64,000 nt of DNA from Camellia lanceoleosa. Lineage: Eukaryota; Streptophyta; Magnoliopsida; Ericales; Theaceae. Under the pieces are notes generated by a model. That model was not told the DNA's origin, did not search any database, and saw only the letters and a list, made by a program, of their open reading frames with translations. Below, in pieces: positions 11,801 to 22,517 of the stretch. Numbering within the stretch: position 1 is the stretch's first letter; every line of letters starts with the position of its first letter. Both the position numbers and the translations under genes were made by a program. The stretch spans positions 64,429,018-64,493,017 of the forward strand of contig CM045763.1 in assembly GCA_025200525.1 (NCBI GenBank), read 5' to 3'.

Positions 11801-14800
11801 TTCTTCTGTAGTCATTTCTTCCCTTTTTTTCAAATGCTTGCAGCAAACCAGACTAGAAGATTGAACAGAATATGTATTAGGGAAATAGTAGGATTTATAC
11901 TGACAGGAGGTTCATACAGATCATGCCTGCACCATGATTACGTAATTTTGCTATTTTTGAGAATCTTAAGAGCCTGTTTGATATTGTTCTTGAAAACTGT
12001 TTTTCATAAAAGAGCGTTTTAGAACTTAAAAATAATAGAGAAAACACATTTGGTAGTTTCATAAAATTGTTTACGACTTAAAACACTTTCTGAGTTTTCA
12101 GCAAATCAGATCCATTGGAAAAAATGCATATTTACAAACTGGGTCATTCCATTACATGAACTCCTTCCAACTGTGAAACTATGAGAAAACATATGGTGGT
12201 TAATAATGTCATTTACCATAAAATATAAGTAGCTTGAATTTAATTTAGATCATTTTTGGCATTTGGACTTCAAAGGAAATCGCAGTAAGTTGTTCTGCAA
12301 TGTTCTCCTTAAAGAATTATAAATCCGTAGCTCATATTTGACTACATTTAAAGTTTACCACAAGATTCTTAAAGCAAAGATGAATGCATGATATCCATAT
12401 GCAGTTCAAAATATATGGATGTCTGAATTGGCATAAAAAAGCTAATTCACCAAGCATATGCAACTGATTCGAGGGCAGGGTTGTCGGAGAAAATACTCAC
12501 AGCTGATTGAAGCAAAGGCATTGAGGTTCCCGGTGCAGCTGTATTCAATACATCATGCTTATCTTCAGCAGATGTTCTTGGGTTTTCACGGGCCATTACA
12601 GCCTCTTCACCTTCTCTTCTAGTGGCCATGTTTGGTTTCTTGTCCTCTGGATCAACCTTAGAAAGATCAGCCACCCTTGAATTTAATATCTCTGTCAAAT
12701 GATTGATCTCATCCCTGCAAAGTATTGGCAAGTTTAGATAAGCAAGTTTACAAAACACAGATACACATGTGGCTCCATTAGTTAGATATAGATATGTATA
12801 TATGAAGTGAAAAATAGCAACTTGAGTAAAAAATAAATTGTCCAAACTTGGCAGATACAACATGCCATAAGTTGACAAACTAATAACAAATCATTCCCTC
12901 AGCCATCACAGACATCCACTGCAGATTCATGCAGATCTCCAAGGTGTTGGAGCATGTGTGAAGGTAAAATCCCACATCAGATAAAAAGTACAAGAGATGA
13001 GTCATAATATACACTAGATGGGCTCTCTACTTATAGGATTAAGCTTTTAAGTGGGTATGAGTTCCAAATAATGTATGTTAGGCGTTGATATGGTATTTGT
13101 GGACTCCAGAGTTTCTCCCCGATGAATTGGGCCGATGTTGCTATGCGCTTGTGGGCTCCCCGATTCCCTAACACGAGGGAAAAATTTTGCTTCATTACAA
13201 AAATTATTTATATTTTACACCAACAAAAGGGCACCCAAATGGATTAAAAGCAAACCCTTTGATCTCCATTGCATCTCCAAAGCTATGCTACCTGGAATGT
13301 AGATCGTTCCAATAAGTGGAACGGGAGCGAGAACGCAGTAGGCCACATGCTCTAAATTGTGGTATGATAAGGTAGGCAAGCTTGTATAGTTTACACTTGA
13401 AGAATTTAAGGTATTTTTAGTCTATAGAAATTTTTTTAACAATTAGATGTCCAATAAAACGTAGGATTTTTCCAAATTAATCATAGGGAAACACATTTTT
13501 ATAAACATTCTGACTCATTTTTATGTGTTGAATATAAAATATAAGAATAGTAGCCCCAGTCTATGGAAGGAGTGGCAAAAACAAGCATGGAAACAGCAGT
13601 CACTCAGAAAGATAAGTTGAATGTAAAATGTTAAATTTTCACTCACCCTAGATTTTAGTTTAATATATTTGATTTATTTTTTTGACTAATGAAATGGCCT
13701 TTGATAGGGACGTGTGGAGAAGAAGGATTCATGTAGCCGACCCTATTTAATGGGACTTAAGGCTTGGTTTGGTTTGGTTTATATTTGATTTATTTTTTTA
13801 TTCCTAAAAAAACCTTAAGAAAATATATTAAAACAAACTATTGGGAATGCCAAATTTATTTGTTTTGAAACGAATGTGTACTATGTTCGGAATGTGCATT
13901 CCAAAACGTAATTCGCTAGTGTGTCAATGTTTTCTGGTAACACTGCTCCGAAACAATACAATTACTGAAATTTATTTTTTTTTTTAAAAAGAAAAGAAAA
14001 GAAAAAGAGCTCAATTTAAAATAACATTAAACCAGAATCATACATAGCTATCCAGAACAAGAGAAGATTTCCAATCACAATGCTTTACCTGGAAAACCTT
14101 CTTCCTTTCACCAGCTGCTCAATTTTCGAAAAGTCGGGACCATCAAGTAAGTTGTCTATTTTGTCTGGTCCAAGTTGATCAAAGTCAGAACTGCCTTTCA
14201 ATTTGTCTGCTCCTTTCCTGGGATTTATTCCTCCAGTAGATTCGAATACTCCATACTGCAGATTTAATTCTTGACAGTTTTCAAATAACTTCCTTATAAT
14301 CAACCGAAAGTTTAAACTCAAAAAAATATCAAAAAACTAATTAAAAACAGCTTTATTCGAATCAAAACCAAATAGATTTCTATCTCAGATATGCCAAAGT
14401 AGAAGATGAAGCAACTTGTGTTTGTATTCCAACACACAACAATGACGATGACGATGATGAGTAACCTAATAAAGCATACATATAAGACCCTATAATATTA
14501 GCTGACCTGTAACACTATTCATGGATCACCCGTACAACCCATGTCCAACAATTTAAAAAATTACCCAATTACCCCAAATTACTAAAATCTAAAAAAAAAA
14601 AGCGATTAAATCTGTCCAGCAGCATTCCAACCTATAATATATATAATTAAATTATTCATAAACAAGTTTATAAAACATCTATGAAATTCCAGATTTCACC
14701 TTCATTTTTCCAATGGCAGCATCACCATCAATTGTACAAACTTTGAAAAAGATAATAACAGTAAAAGGAGGATTTACAAATTATATATTCTTGAAGCTCG

Positions 14801-17800
14801 AAATTCAATTCTAAAGCAGGAACTACAAAGAACCAAGAAAAATTGACGAAGGAAAAGCTCCGAAGTGGGAAAAAGAAGAGGAATCGCAAAATACACTTTG
14901 TCCTGCGCAGCTTTCCCAACTTTCAACAAATGATAACATTATAGTGGAAAGCATAGCTCCCTTTTTCTTTATTTAATTTTTCTTTCTCCAATATACAATA
15001 AATATACAGATAATAAATGCATTAACTACGACATGTAGTTGACATCTTTCACAATGACATGAAGCACAGTTTTAACATCAAATATGTAGTATTTCCCATG
15101 GAAAACAGATATTTTCATTATAGAAAAAGCCTAACATAATAAGAGTCTTATTCACTTAGTAGACAGCATTGTAGTCCTTGAAAGACTTGGGACGGCACAA
15201 CTACGATGAGAAATTACATAAACTCACATTTGAAGTGCATCCTTGATCATCATCGTAGGCTGTTTCTTTTACCTCTATGTCCTCATTATCTGTTCCACAA
15301 CAAACTTACTAAGTACAAGAAAACAAAGTACATAACTAAATCAAAACATAAACCTAATAAATTCACAAGGGGTAAAAAGATATATTTATGAAAGAGAACA
15401 TCATGACTCCAATAAAAAATTGAATTAAAAATACATATTGGCCGAAACACAAATTTAAAAGGAAAAATTACATTGGTAGTCCCCATACTTTGGTCCCTGT
15501 AATTTCAATTGACTTAATTGTGACCTTAAATTTATGATTTTGTCTCAATTTAGTCCAATAGATTACAATTGTTAGTGTTTTTTTATGAAAATTGTGCACA
15601 TGAGCAGCATGTGTCCTACTTTTATAGGCAAAATTCTAAACTTGTTCAACTTAGTGATAACCTTTTTCGTTCAAAAACCTTAATCAAGATTAACAATTAT
15701 ACCAAATTGACACAAAATCTAAAATTAAAGGTCAAAATCGAGCTAATTGAAATGATAGGGACAAAAATGACACGAGAGACAAAATGTAGGGACTACCAAT
15801 GCAATTTATCCAATTAAAATAGTCTAGTATTTTGTCTATTTAACACCCCCCCCAAAAAAAAAAAAAAAAATATATATATCAAAGCAATGTATACATGTAG
15901 GAAAAATGAAAGTTTGAGGCCACTAAATTATCCTTCTCATTGAAGACAAATAACGGTATAATAATCAAAATAGCTGATGTAAACAAGTCTTAGAAATAAC
16001 AGTCGCAGCTAAGAAGAGAACAAAATGAATAGTAAAAAACATAACGAATTTCAAAGTTTGGAGATGGAGATGGAGATGGAGATGGAGATGGAGATGGAGA
16101 TGGAGATGGAGGAGGACCTTCATAAGGCCACAAATAAGAGTCGATTACCACGGTTCTAATATGTGTGACAAGTGACAATGAGGCAACGGACTGATCAAAT
16201 TCACCAACCAAGAAAGACTTCAAACACATCTTCATTGCATTGATGCCGGATAATGAAAAGTACAAGCAAAACTATAACCACAAGTTCCCCTCAAGTCACC
16301 AAAGAATGGCAATGACTGCATTACTGCCATCTCTTCAAACATTCACAATTGTTTTGACTAACACCCAAAGGCTTTCGCACAATCCAAACCCCAGAACATG
16401 GCAACAAGAAATAACTAATCTTCTTCCTTATTTTACAAGAGTTGAACCTACATGAAATTCCAAGAGAAGTGTTGGAGAAGATTTTTGTAATTCGTAAGTT
16501 ATATTAACTAGTTTATCACCTGTAACTGCTATTGTACTTTATCCAAATCTATTTTAAAATCACTGTCTGAGAAAATAACTATAGCTCTTGTGAAAAGATT
16601 TTAGAAAACTATACTCTTTCCATTAAATATAATGGTATCCTAATATAATCAATACATACATCCAGCTAGCTTCCTTAGTCATGTGCCTGAACTGAAACCA
16701 TGACAGCATAAAATCTTTACACCTTCCAATTTCTTCATGAATTGCTACAATTCAAAACCTCTTTGTCATAAGGCTATTATTCAAATTTACAAGAACCTCT
16801 TCCCTCCTGATATAATTGGGAAAGTAACCCATGTTTTGGTGATTCCCCATTATCCTATGCACATTAGAAGTTGTCTGTCACATCCAAAGGTGGAGGAACA
16901 TGAGGGCAAGTGGGGGCAACTGCTTGAAAAAATTTCATTTTTATATGTATAGTTATGTATAACTTTAAAATTGTTTTGCAAAATTGTCCCAATTGAGATT
17001 ATGAAACTGTCCCCACTGAAATTATGAAAATGAATATCCTTTCTAAGTATTAGGAACAACCCTTTACATATATGTTGCTAACTCAACTTGCTTTCTTTTG
17101 ATCACTGGAAGTATATTACCCCCACAGAACAAAAATCCTGGCTCCAGCCCTAGTCACATCCTCAATGACCAAATTTGGAAAGTATCCATCACCAGCTTCA
17201 AGAGTATAATACTTTCCTACAAGAATCTAGGCTTCTCATAATATAAGTAATCTCCAAAACCATTTTGATAATTTTTTTCCTCATGAATTCAATACCCAGC
17301 ATTCAACTAAAGTCAGATTATGCATCGCACCAGTTGGCACTTTCACAAAAGGTATGCTTCCACATTCCATAAATTCTAAGAAGTATGCAACACAGCAAAC
17401 TGAAATTTAAGGCCGTAAAATAACCAAATCAAACAAGCTTCTCCTAGGCTTTCGGTTCATGAACACAAGGTTATCTCAATTTTGGCTGGCCAACACTCAC
17501 TTAGTCTTGTTCAAATTTCTTCAAGCATAGGGCTTTGCTCAACTAATCACATGCACTAACTACGCTATGTTGCGTCAGCAAATATTGAAACCCAAAATCC
17601 ACAAAATAAAGGTTCTTTCTAGTGTAGAAAGCAAGCTCATAAAGTTCATCACTTGTTCAAAAAGAACCAAAAAAGTAATACATATAGTTGTATGATTACA
17701 CTATAATGTAGGGAAGTATATGTGTTTAGCAATTAAATTTGCATCTCTTGATACAAATCAACCCTGATAAATACCCAAACTCAAAACAGCACCAATCCCA

Positions 17801-18263
17801 TAATTATTTAGCAAAAACATACACAAAACAATGAAAAATGTCCCAACTTTTATATAGAAAACATGCACAAAACTATCACATTCTGAAATATCTCAAATTT
17901 CAAATCCCTGAGCTTTAAAAATGCATATACATAATGTGCACAGACATATATATATATATATGGCTGACCGTGATTTTGGGAGATTGAGGGGGTGGCGAGA
18001 GGTGATTTGGAGAAGAAGGAAGGAAAGATTCTGGTGGCGCCGTCGGAGATGAGGCGGTAGGCGGGATCGACGAGCTTGGACAACCAGCCGCCGTCGGGGC
18101 GGTGGGCGGCGACTTGGGATTGATTGGGCAGCGGACGGTCGTAGGGAGTCGCCGGAGGCCTCCGAATCGGTGGTTTCCTGAACTTTCCGCCGCCGCCTCT
18201 CTCTCCTCCTCCTCCGTATAGCCCCGACGACGACGGCAGCGGCGTCGCTTGTTCCTTGTCCAT
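2383..18263 (-). CDS. NUP1: NUP1/NUP136-like nuclear pore basket protein, 7 exons, 745 aa
   Basis: Exons on the minus strand: 17969-18263, 14089-14269, 12501-12714, 9961-10278, 9766-9852, 7021-7656, 2383-2889. Their sum is 2238 nt, exactly 746 codons, and reading phase is kept at every junction. The product matches plant NUP1 (NUP136), the basket nucleoporin regarded as the plant counterpart of vertebrate Nup153, acting at the nuclear face of pores in mRNA export and nuclear shape. Visible hallmarks are a Gly-rich GGGGKFRKP start with TPYDRP (residues 24-43), GGWLSKLVDPAYRLI (58-72), a FSRDEINHLTEIL block (157-169), ASPVDIARAYMGSR in exon 4, RTPYSRTIYSM, and GSVGPIRRLRHK in exon 6. The C-terminus has only scattered FG-like motifs (GFTFP, YTFG, FSFP, KFSFG), so the long FG domain of Arabidopsis NUP1 (about 1300 aa, from memory) is missing. 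KAKU4 is related but fits less well. Exon choice is inferred from splice consensus and phase; no transcript was seen. Confidence 0.85.
3130..3560. repeat. GTGTCCGTGTCGGACAC palindrome-rich repeat in intron 6
   Basis: A cluster of short palindromes (GTGTCCGTGTCGGACACG near 3148, CATGTCCACGTGTCAG near 3190) is followed 330 bp later by inverted-looking phrases (CATGTCTGTGTCCG). It resembles a decayed inverted-repeat transposon, but I could not find matching flanks. Confidence 0.35.
4133..6307. mobile_element. solo LTR (about 2.2 kb) in NUP1 intron 6
   Basis: The segment begins TGTAGCACTCC and ends GGGATATGACA, i.e. TG...CA, and is flanked on both sides by ATGAT (4128-4132 and 6308-6312), a 5-bp target duplication. 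No retroviral coding sequence lies inside. This is the classic product of LTR-LTR recombination. The long LTR and the TGTA...CACTCC/GGGATATGACA ends recall plant gypsy chromoviruses of the Tekay/Del type; that assignment is inference. The first 250 bp carry decayed CGCTCGAGCG palindromes, also seen at 62660-62910. Confidence 0.85.
5222..5455 (+). repeat. imperfect tandem repeat inside the solo LTR
   Basis: Two to three units share the phrases CTTCCGACTTGTGACCGGTAA, GAGGTTTCGCATTCCTTCC and GCCGGAAAAGCGTGTG, roughly 110 bp apart. These repeats are GC-richer than the rest of the LTR. CpG to TpG differences between units suggest age and methylation. Confidence 0.65.
7021..7656 (-). CDS. NUP1: NUP1-like exon 6
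   Basis: The exon opens DEVRNDRNGSVGPIRRLRHK, the most recognisable NUP1 block, and runs 212 codons to KGTLE with donor GAG|GTACTT. Two in-phase acceptors exist, TTAAG at 7657 and CAAAG six bases downstream; they differ by two residues. Composition is Ser/Asn/Thr-rich and of low complexity, as expected for a disordered nucleoporin. Confidence 0.83.
7657..9765 (-). other. NUP1: NUP1 intron 5
   Basis: 2.1-kb AT-rich intron with GT...AG ends on the minus strand. I see no transposon with clear ends in it and no coding signal. Confidence 0.7.
9766..9852 (-). CDS. NUP1: NUP1-like exon 5 (87 bp microexon-scale)
   Basis: This is a short exon between TTTTTAG and CAG|GTAGAT, 29 codons in phase 0, ending TPLYEQ. 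The intron before it is only 108 bp. It is too short to be found as a long open frame; it was found by reading between exons 4 and 6. Confidence 0.8.
9853..9960 (-). other. NUP1: GC-AG intron (intron 4, 108 bp)
   Basis: The donor is AAG|GCATGT and the acceptor TTTTTAG|C. Reading phase is only maintained with this GC donor. About one percent of plant introns use GC-AG (general knowledge), usually with an otherwise strong donor, as here. Confidence 0.8.
9961..10278 (-). CDS. NUP1: NUP1-like exon 4, ends at a GC donor
   Basis: Acceptor TTTTGCAG enters in phase 0 and the exon reads 106 codons, including ASPVDIARAYMGSR and RTPYSRTIYSM. The only donor that keeps the next exon open is AAG|GCATGT, a GC-AG intron. 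The nearby GT two bases further on gives phase 1, which puts a stop seven codons into exon 5. Confidence 0.82.
11046..11571. mobile_element. inverted-repeat element in NUP1 intron 3
   Basis: The left arm AGTACCTATGGAGCACGGGTACT (split here as AGTACCTATG and GAGCACGGGTACT) pairs with the right arm near 11543-11571, which reads AGTACCCATGC...GCATAGTACT. Phrases with GGGTAC/GTACCC recur between them (11401-11540). Family unknown; no target duplication resolved. Confidence 0.5.
12501..12714 (-). CDS. NUP1: NUP1-like exon 3
   Basis: Acceptor TTTGCAG and donor GCT|GTGAGT are both good. The split codon AG+G restores the FSR-DEINHLTEIL block that aligns with the F-x-R-x-E-x-x-x-L-x-x-L region of plant NUP1. 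It exits in phase 0. Confidence 0.85.
13684..13780 (+). mobile_element. 5'-truncated LINE (RTE-like) 3' end
   Basis: The phrase AAGGATTCATGTAGCCGACC followed by TGGGACTTAAGGCTTGGTTT and a short TTTGG-type tail is the 3' end of a common plant non-LTR retrotransposon (RTE-like LINE or its SINE partner; from memory). It is flanked by a perfect 19-bp target duplication, ATATTTGATTTATTTTTTT, at 13665-13683 and 13781-13799. It sits in NUP1 intron 2. Confidence 0.8.
14089..14269 (-). CDS. NUP1: NUP1-like exon 2
   Basis: The phase-1 entry from exon 1 excludes the better-looking acceptor CTGCAG at about 14260 and favours TCAAG at 14270-14272. It then reads ELNLQYGVFEST and on to FSKIEQLVKGRRFS. The donor CAG|GTAAAG is strong. 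The acceptor choice is the weakest junction of the model: another AG four codons downstream (GGAG) also keeps phase. Confidence 0.75.
15461..15811. mobile_element. MULE-like inverted-repeat element
   Basis: The left end GGAAAAATTACATTGGTAGT and the reverse-complemented right end GGATAAATTGCATTGGTAGT match along at least 25 bp, then continue as CCC(C/T)A. The flanks AATTTAAAA and AATTAAAAT may be a decayed 9-bp target duplication. Length 351 bp, no coding capacity. Confidence 0.65.
16060..16110 (+). repeat. (GAGATG)n hexanucleotide microsatellite
   Basis: About eight perfect tandem copies of GAGATG in NUP1 intron 1. Likely length-polymorphic. Confidence 0.9.
17969..18263 (-). CDS. NUP1: NUP1-like exon 1 (start codon)
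   Basis: The ATG at 18263 opens MDKEQATPLP and 98 codons plus one base. It is followed by donor G|GTCAGC, leaving phase 1. This GC-rich exon carries the Gly-rich, TPYDRP and GGWLSKLVDPAYRLI motifs expected at the N-terminus of plant NUP1. The part upstream of the ATG is CT-repeat 5' leader. Confidence 0.88.
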
Positions 18264-18345
18264 TCTCTCTCTCTCTCTCTCTCTCTCTCTACAAACTCGC
18301 TCTCCCTTTCTCAGTGTAAAGCGCTTTTAGTTCCGGTTTTTTTTT
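18264..18345 (-). promoter_or_regulatory. NUP1: NUP1-like 5' leader with CT/GA microsatellite
   Basis: Directly upstream of the ATG lies a (CT)n run on the plus strand (about 18266-18289), i.e. (GA)n in the transcript. A pyrimidine/purine-rich leader is frequent in plant core promoters (Y patch type). I see no convincing TATA box in the next 100 bp. Confidence 0.45.
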
Positions 18346-19843
18346 TTTTTCTTTTTTTTTTTAGGATCCACGTATTTTATTAAATATTTTACATAGAAAT
18401 AGAATTTATGCACATCTGAGCTTGTAGGAGTCTACATTCATCTAAGAGCTTTCATAAAAAATTTAATAAATCATTTAAAATTTATAATTTTTTTTTATTT
18501 TAATGACGAACTCTCTCATTTTCTTTGTTTTTTTTTAGAATTTTTTTTTCGTATTAATAAAACTTTCAAAATTAAAATTTACCTCATACATCATGTTTAT
18601 TATATTTATTTAAAAAATAAATAAATAATTTATCATATTTATCATTTTTTTTTAATGTAACTGTGATATCAATGTGTTTTTTCTTTTAATTTCATGAATA
18701 ATGACTTAAAATATAAAAGTATTGAATATGAGATCCATAATGATAATGTCCTTGTAGAGCCAAATTACCCATATGAGATTAAAACGGATTAGACGCGATA
18801 GTGGAACACTTGCATTTAAAGCACACATAGGTCACATTTGATTATTGTAGGTAGGAATGAAATTATAAATACAGTAAAATTATGATGGAATTATTAGTAT
18901 GATAGTATTAAATTAAAAATATAAAATAAAATGTGTTTATTTGTGTGTAATGTGATGGTATTAATTAGTCAAAATTAAATTTATAAAATTATGTAAAAAT
19001 TAACAATTCCTTGATATTTTAGTACAACCAAACATGATTTCAATATTACCTCAAGATTGTTGATCTAATCTCATCTCTTATGAGGTTTGGCAATTTGGAA
19101 AGTTAGCTAAAGCCTAACTTTTAACTTTTAATCTATTTTGAATTATATCACCTCTTACATTTTTTTTACACACAAAAGGATAAAAAAGTTTTAAAAAAAA
19201 TCAAAATATCAACTTTTAACCAACTTTCCAACTCACCGACAAACATAGCATACCTGCTAGTCTTGTTCAAAGCTCATATCATCATTTCCTTGGATGATTG
19301 ATGATCACAACTGTTGAATTATATAACATAAAGAACAGAGCTAAAGTGAATAAAATTTGTGTATCAATCCTCAAGGAATGTATCCTAATCCTAGTAGGGT
19401 ATGTGTCTGAAACATCTTGTATTGTACAAGCCACTACTACATCATTGGGTTTGGGGAGCTAGAATAATGGCAATGTGGTGGCTTCAACAGTGAAATTTCG
19501 ATTTGAATACTACTCTCAACCTCTTTGTTTTTTATAAATAAAGATTTCGAAAGGTAAACAATTAATTGCATGTGTGAAAAAGCAAAGATGGTTGGCAAAA
19601 CAAACTTAAGATCGCACACTAACATCCATTAAAATGGTATAAAAAAAATAAAAAAAATTTATGTATTGCCTAAATTGTTTTTTGGCAACTCAATATTCAG
19701 GCTATAAAATCGATTAATCCAGATGACTAAATTCACCTATTATCCAATTTACTTAACTAGATAGATTCACAAGATCCATTTATTTCATTCATAAATCTTA
19801 TAACATAATCACTTTTACCCGTGACAACCAAACTAATGTCAAA
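18346..19843. other. intergenic, AT-rich with decayed hairpin elements
   Basis: Upstream of the NUP1-like gene. A foldback element is visible at about 19083-19250 (TTTGGCAATTTGGAAAGTTAG against CAACTTTCCAACTCACCGAC). The region holds no coding signal and no resolvable promoter motif. Confidence 0.5.
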
Positions 19844-19853
19844 CCCTCTCCTC

Positions 19854-21526
19854 TAGGGCTTTTTCCAAATTAAGCCAAATTAGCAACTTAATTCCCAAAC
19901 TAGGTTAAAACGTGGTTGTGAACCACGCTTTCAATGTTTTTGTGGCTATCGCGCGGAAATTTTGTGAAATCGTAAAAGCGTGTTTCCAAACCACACTTTA
20001 AATTAAGAAAGCGTGGTTACAAACCACGCTTTTAAGGGAATTTAATTTTTTTTATAAAACGTGGTTTCAAACCAGGCTTCAGAAATTTTTTGAGAAAACG
20101 TGGTTTCGAACCACACTTTCAACACACTCACTCCACGCACTCACTCTTCTCTTCTCTCTCTCTCTTTGACACACAAACACTCATCACTATGCTTGGTTAT
20201 TATTTTTCAAAAACAATTTTCAGAAAATTATTCTTTTTTATTTTTCGTATTTTTTGTTTTTACTGAATTTTTTTAATATTTTGAGTAATTTTTTTTATTT
20301 TTAAGACATACCTAACATAAATATACCTAAAAAGTAAAAAAAAAATTGAAAAAAAACCTTTTAAAAATTCACTAAATACCAAAAATACAAAAAAAAAAAT
20401 ATATTAGAATTCAGTACATTTTTTGTATTTTTATGTATTTATTAATTTTTTAAAATATTTTTTCACAAATTTTTTACTTTTTAGATACATCTAAGTAAGG
20501 TGCATCTAAAAAAGTAAAAAAAATATTTAAAATTTTAAAAATATTCACTAAAAACAAAAAAAACACAAAAACCAAAAAACTTAATTTTCAAAAAACTTAA
20601 TTCAAAAAACTCAAACCAAACACATAATTTTTAATATATATAAATTTTATTTTATAAAATTAAGACCAATATTAAATATATATGATAATTTATAATAGCA
20701 AATAATAATCAATTATATGAAATTAAGACCAATATTTTCAAATAATTTTTTTTTCAATTATTTTTTTAAAATTAATTTTTTTTCTATTAATTTTTTTCAA
20801 TTAATCTTTTATTTCAATTAAATTTTTTTCAAATATTTTTTTTCCCAATTAATTTTTTTTTCAATTATTTTTTTTTTAAATTAAAATTTTTTCAATTATT
20901 TTTTTTCAATTATAATATGTGTCATCCCATTGTCATAAATAATAAAAATAAATATAAATATTTTAGGCCTGAACAAACATATTTTTTATTTTATTTTTTA
21001 AATTTTTTTAAATATTTTGTTCAAACCAAATGCGTTTGTGATTTATATTTTTCTAAAAATAAACAAGTAGTGGTTTATGTTTACGTTTGTAATTTGATAA
21101 CGTTTACGTTTTTTGTTTATGTTTACAAAAATTTTATAAATTGGTTTGGTGTGTGTGTGTGTGATGAGTGTTTGTGTGTCAGAGAGAGAGAGAGAGAGAG
21201 AGAAGAGAAAAGTGAGTGCGTGAAGTGAGTGTGTTGAAAGCATAGTTCGAAACCATGTTTTCTCAAAAAAAATTCTAAAGCGTGGTTTGAAATCATGTTT
21301 TATGAAGAAAAAAAAAATTTCCTTAAAAGTGTGGTTTGTAACCACGCTTTCTTAATTAAAAGTGTGGTTTGAAAATACGCTTTTACGATTTCACAAAATT
21401 TTCGCACGATAGCCACAAAAATGTTGAAAGCGTGATTCACAACAACGTTTTAACCTAGTTTAAAAATTCCGTCCAAACTAGGCCTAATTTGAAAATTAAG
21501 TTACTAATTTTAATTTGGCAAAAGCC
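19854..21526. mobile_element. Mutator-like element with ~350-bp TIRs
   Basis: The left arm (from GGGCTTTTTCCAAATTA, 19856) and the right arm (ending TTTGGCAAAAGCC) are reverse complements over about 350 bp, including GTGGTTGTGAACCACG-type motifs, ATCGCGCGG and a CT-rich block. The flanks carry CCCTCTCCTC at 19844-19853 and 21527-21536, a 10-bp target duplication (one end is ambiguous by 1-3 bp). Long TIRs with 9-11-bp duplications point to a Mutator-type element. The middle is AT-rich, with no transposase, so it is non-autonomous. Confidence 0.8.
20196..20630. repeat. nested AT-rich repeat, copy 1 of 2
   Basis: This segment matches 54121-54487 in the same orientation, sharing phrases such as CTAACATAAATATACCTAAA and TCTAAGTAAGGTGCATCTAA. 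It lies in the centre of the Mutator-like element and has weak inverted symmetry itself, so it is probably a nested non-autonomous transposon. Confidence 0.65.
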
Positions 21527-21741
21527 CCCTCTCCTCCCACCCATGTTGTAACTGATAGCCCCACGCCATCACAGCTAAACCTCTCTTTCTATGTTGCAAC
21601 CCCTTTCACCTCAACTACGACCAACACCACTCCTTTCTTATCACACCCTTCTGCCAGTCGCCACACTTCGTTCAAGTCTGATTTGCTATTTCTCTCTCAT
21701 GTTGATCTACTATAGCATAGTGAGTGGGGAGATCTAAAGGA

Positions 21742-22031
21742 GACGAGGCCTTGTTTGGTTTGTTTTTTAAAAAATGTTTGAGAAAAATTTTTTACAAATA
21801 AATTTTTAAGAGTAATTAAATCAAACAATTTTATTTAAAAAAATCTCAAAATTTTGTTTGGTTACCTACTTTCCAAAATCATTCTCTCTCTCATCCACAT
21901 CAAATCAATCACATTTTTTTAAAACTCTTTTCCCAAAACAATTTTTCAAAACCATTTCTGAAAAAAGACAAACTAAACAAATTTTCGTACTTTTTATCTC
22001 AGAAATTACTTTATAAACACAAACCAAACAC
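21742..22031 (+). mobile_element. ~290-bp TTTGGTTTGT-ended MITE, copy 1
   Basis: The ends are GGCCTTGTTTGGTTTG and CACAAACCAAACACAT. The interior includes ACAAATAAATTTTTAAGAGT and TCATCCACATCAAATCAATC. Closely similar copies lie at 37726-38006 (same orientation) and 58992-59283 (opposite orientation). Confidence 0.75.
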
Positions 22032-22099
22032 ATGTTGACAATTTGGTGGAGGCATTCGGTAGATGTCATTATAATAGCCTTCATCAACATTTTTAAGCT

Positions 22100-22247
22100 G
22101 AGTAATGCTAGAGATACAAAATATTTTACCAAATGAATGACCAAATCTCTCACATGGGTATGGGGTCCACTTTTTTGTGGGCCCCACACCCATGCGAGAG
22201 GTTTGGTCATTCATTTGATAAAAAATTTGGAGCCTCTAGCATTTTCC
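22100..22247. mobile_element. foldback MITE, 9-bp target duplication
   Basis: The ends GAGTAATGCTAGAG and (reverse complement) GGAAAATGCTAGAG enclose a long hairpin centred on CCCATGCGAGAGG/CTCTCACATGGG. The flanks are TTTTAAGCT on both sides (22091-22099 and 22248-22256), a perfect 9-bp duplication typical of Mutator-type insertion. Its GGAAAATGCTA end resembles the termini of the palindrome family at 39780 and 45392. Confidence 0.85.
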
Positions 22248-22517
22248 TTTTAAGCTTGTTCATAACTCAATGAGTCATTAATTAGTCAAAATTATGATCT
22301 GGCACTATCTCCTTGTATAGATTGGATTTCCAATTTTTTTCTTAAACAATACAGAAGCTGAATAGGTAAATCCCCAGGTAGGCTCTCTCTCTAGTCCACT
22401 AGTGGGGGCATGACATTTTGGTTTTTTTGGATGAATGGGGCATGACGTTTACCATGAGTCTCACTATGACTACATAAAACATTAATAATTTTGTCAGGTT
22501 AATATATTGATCATTTA

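Larger units (their letters stand above)
14270..17968 (-). other. NUP1: NUP1 intron 1 (3.7 kb)
   Basis: Long first intron with a GTCAGC donor. It contains an inverted-repeat element (15461-15811), a hexanucleotide microsatellite (16060-16110) and a repeat fragment near 16890-17150 with phrases common in degenerate plant transposons. No coding signal. Confidence 0.65.

Noticed and set aside
12949..13200. Possible TRIM/LTR start (TAAAATCCCACATCAG and following promoter-like phrases) in NUP1 intron 2
   Set aside because: No TG...CA ends, partner LTR or target duplication could be found, so it remains only a likely old repeat fragment.
20917..21345. Open frames on both strands in the right half of the Mutator-like element
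   Set aside because: Phe/Val/Tyr low-complexity translation of AT-rich and GT/GA-repeat DNA; no transposase motif.
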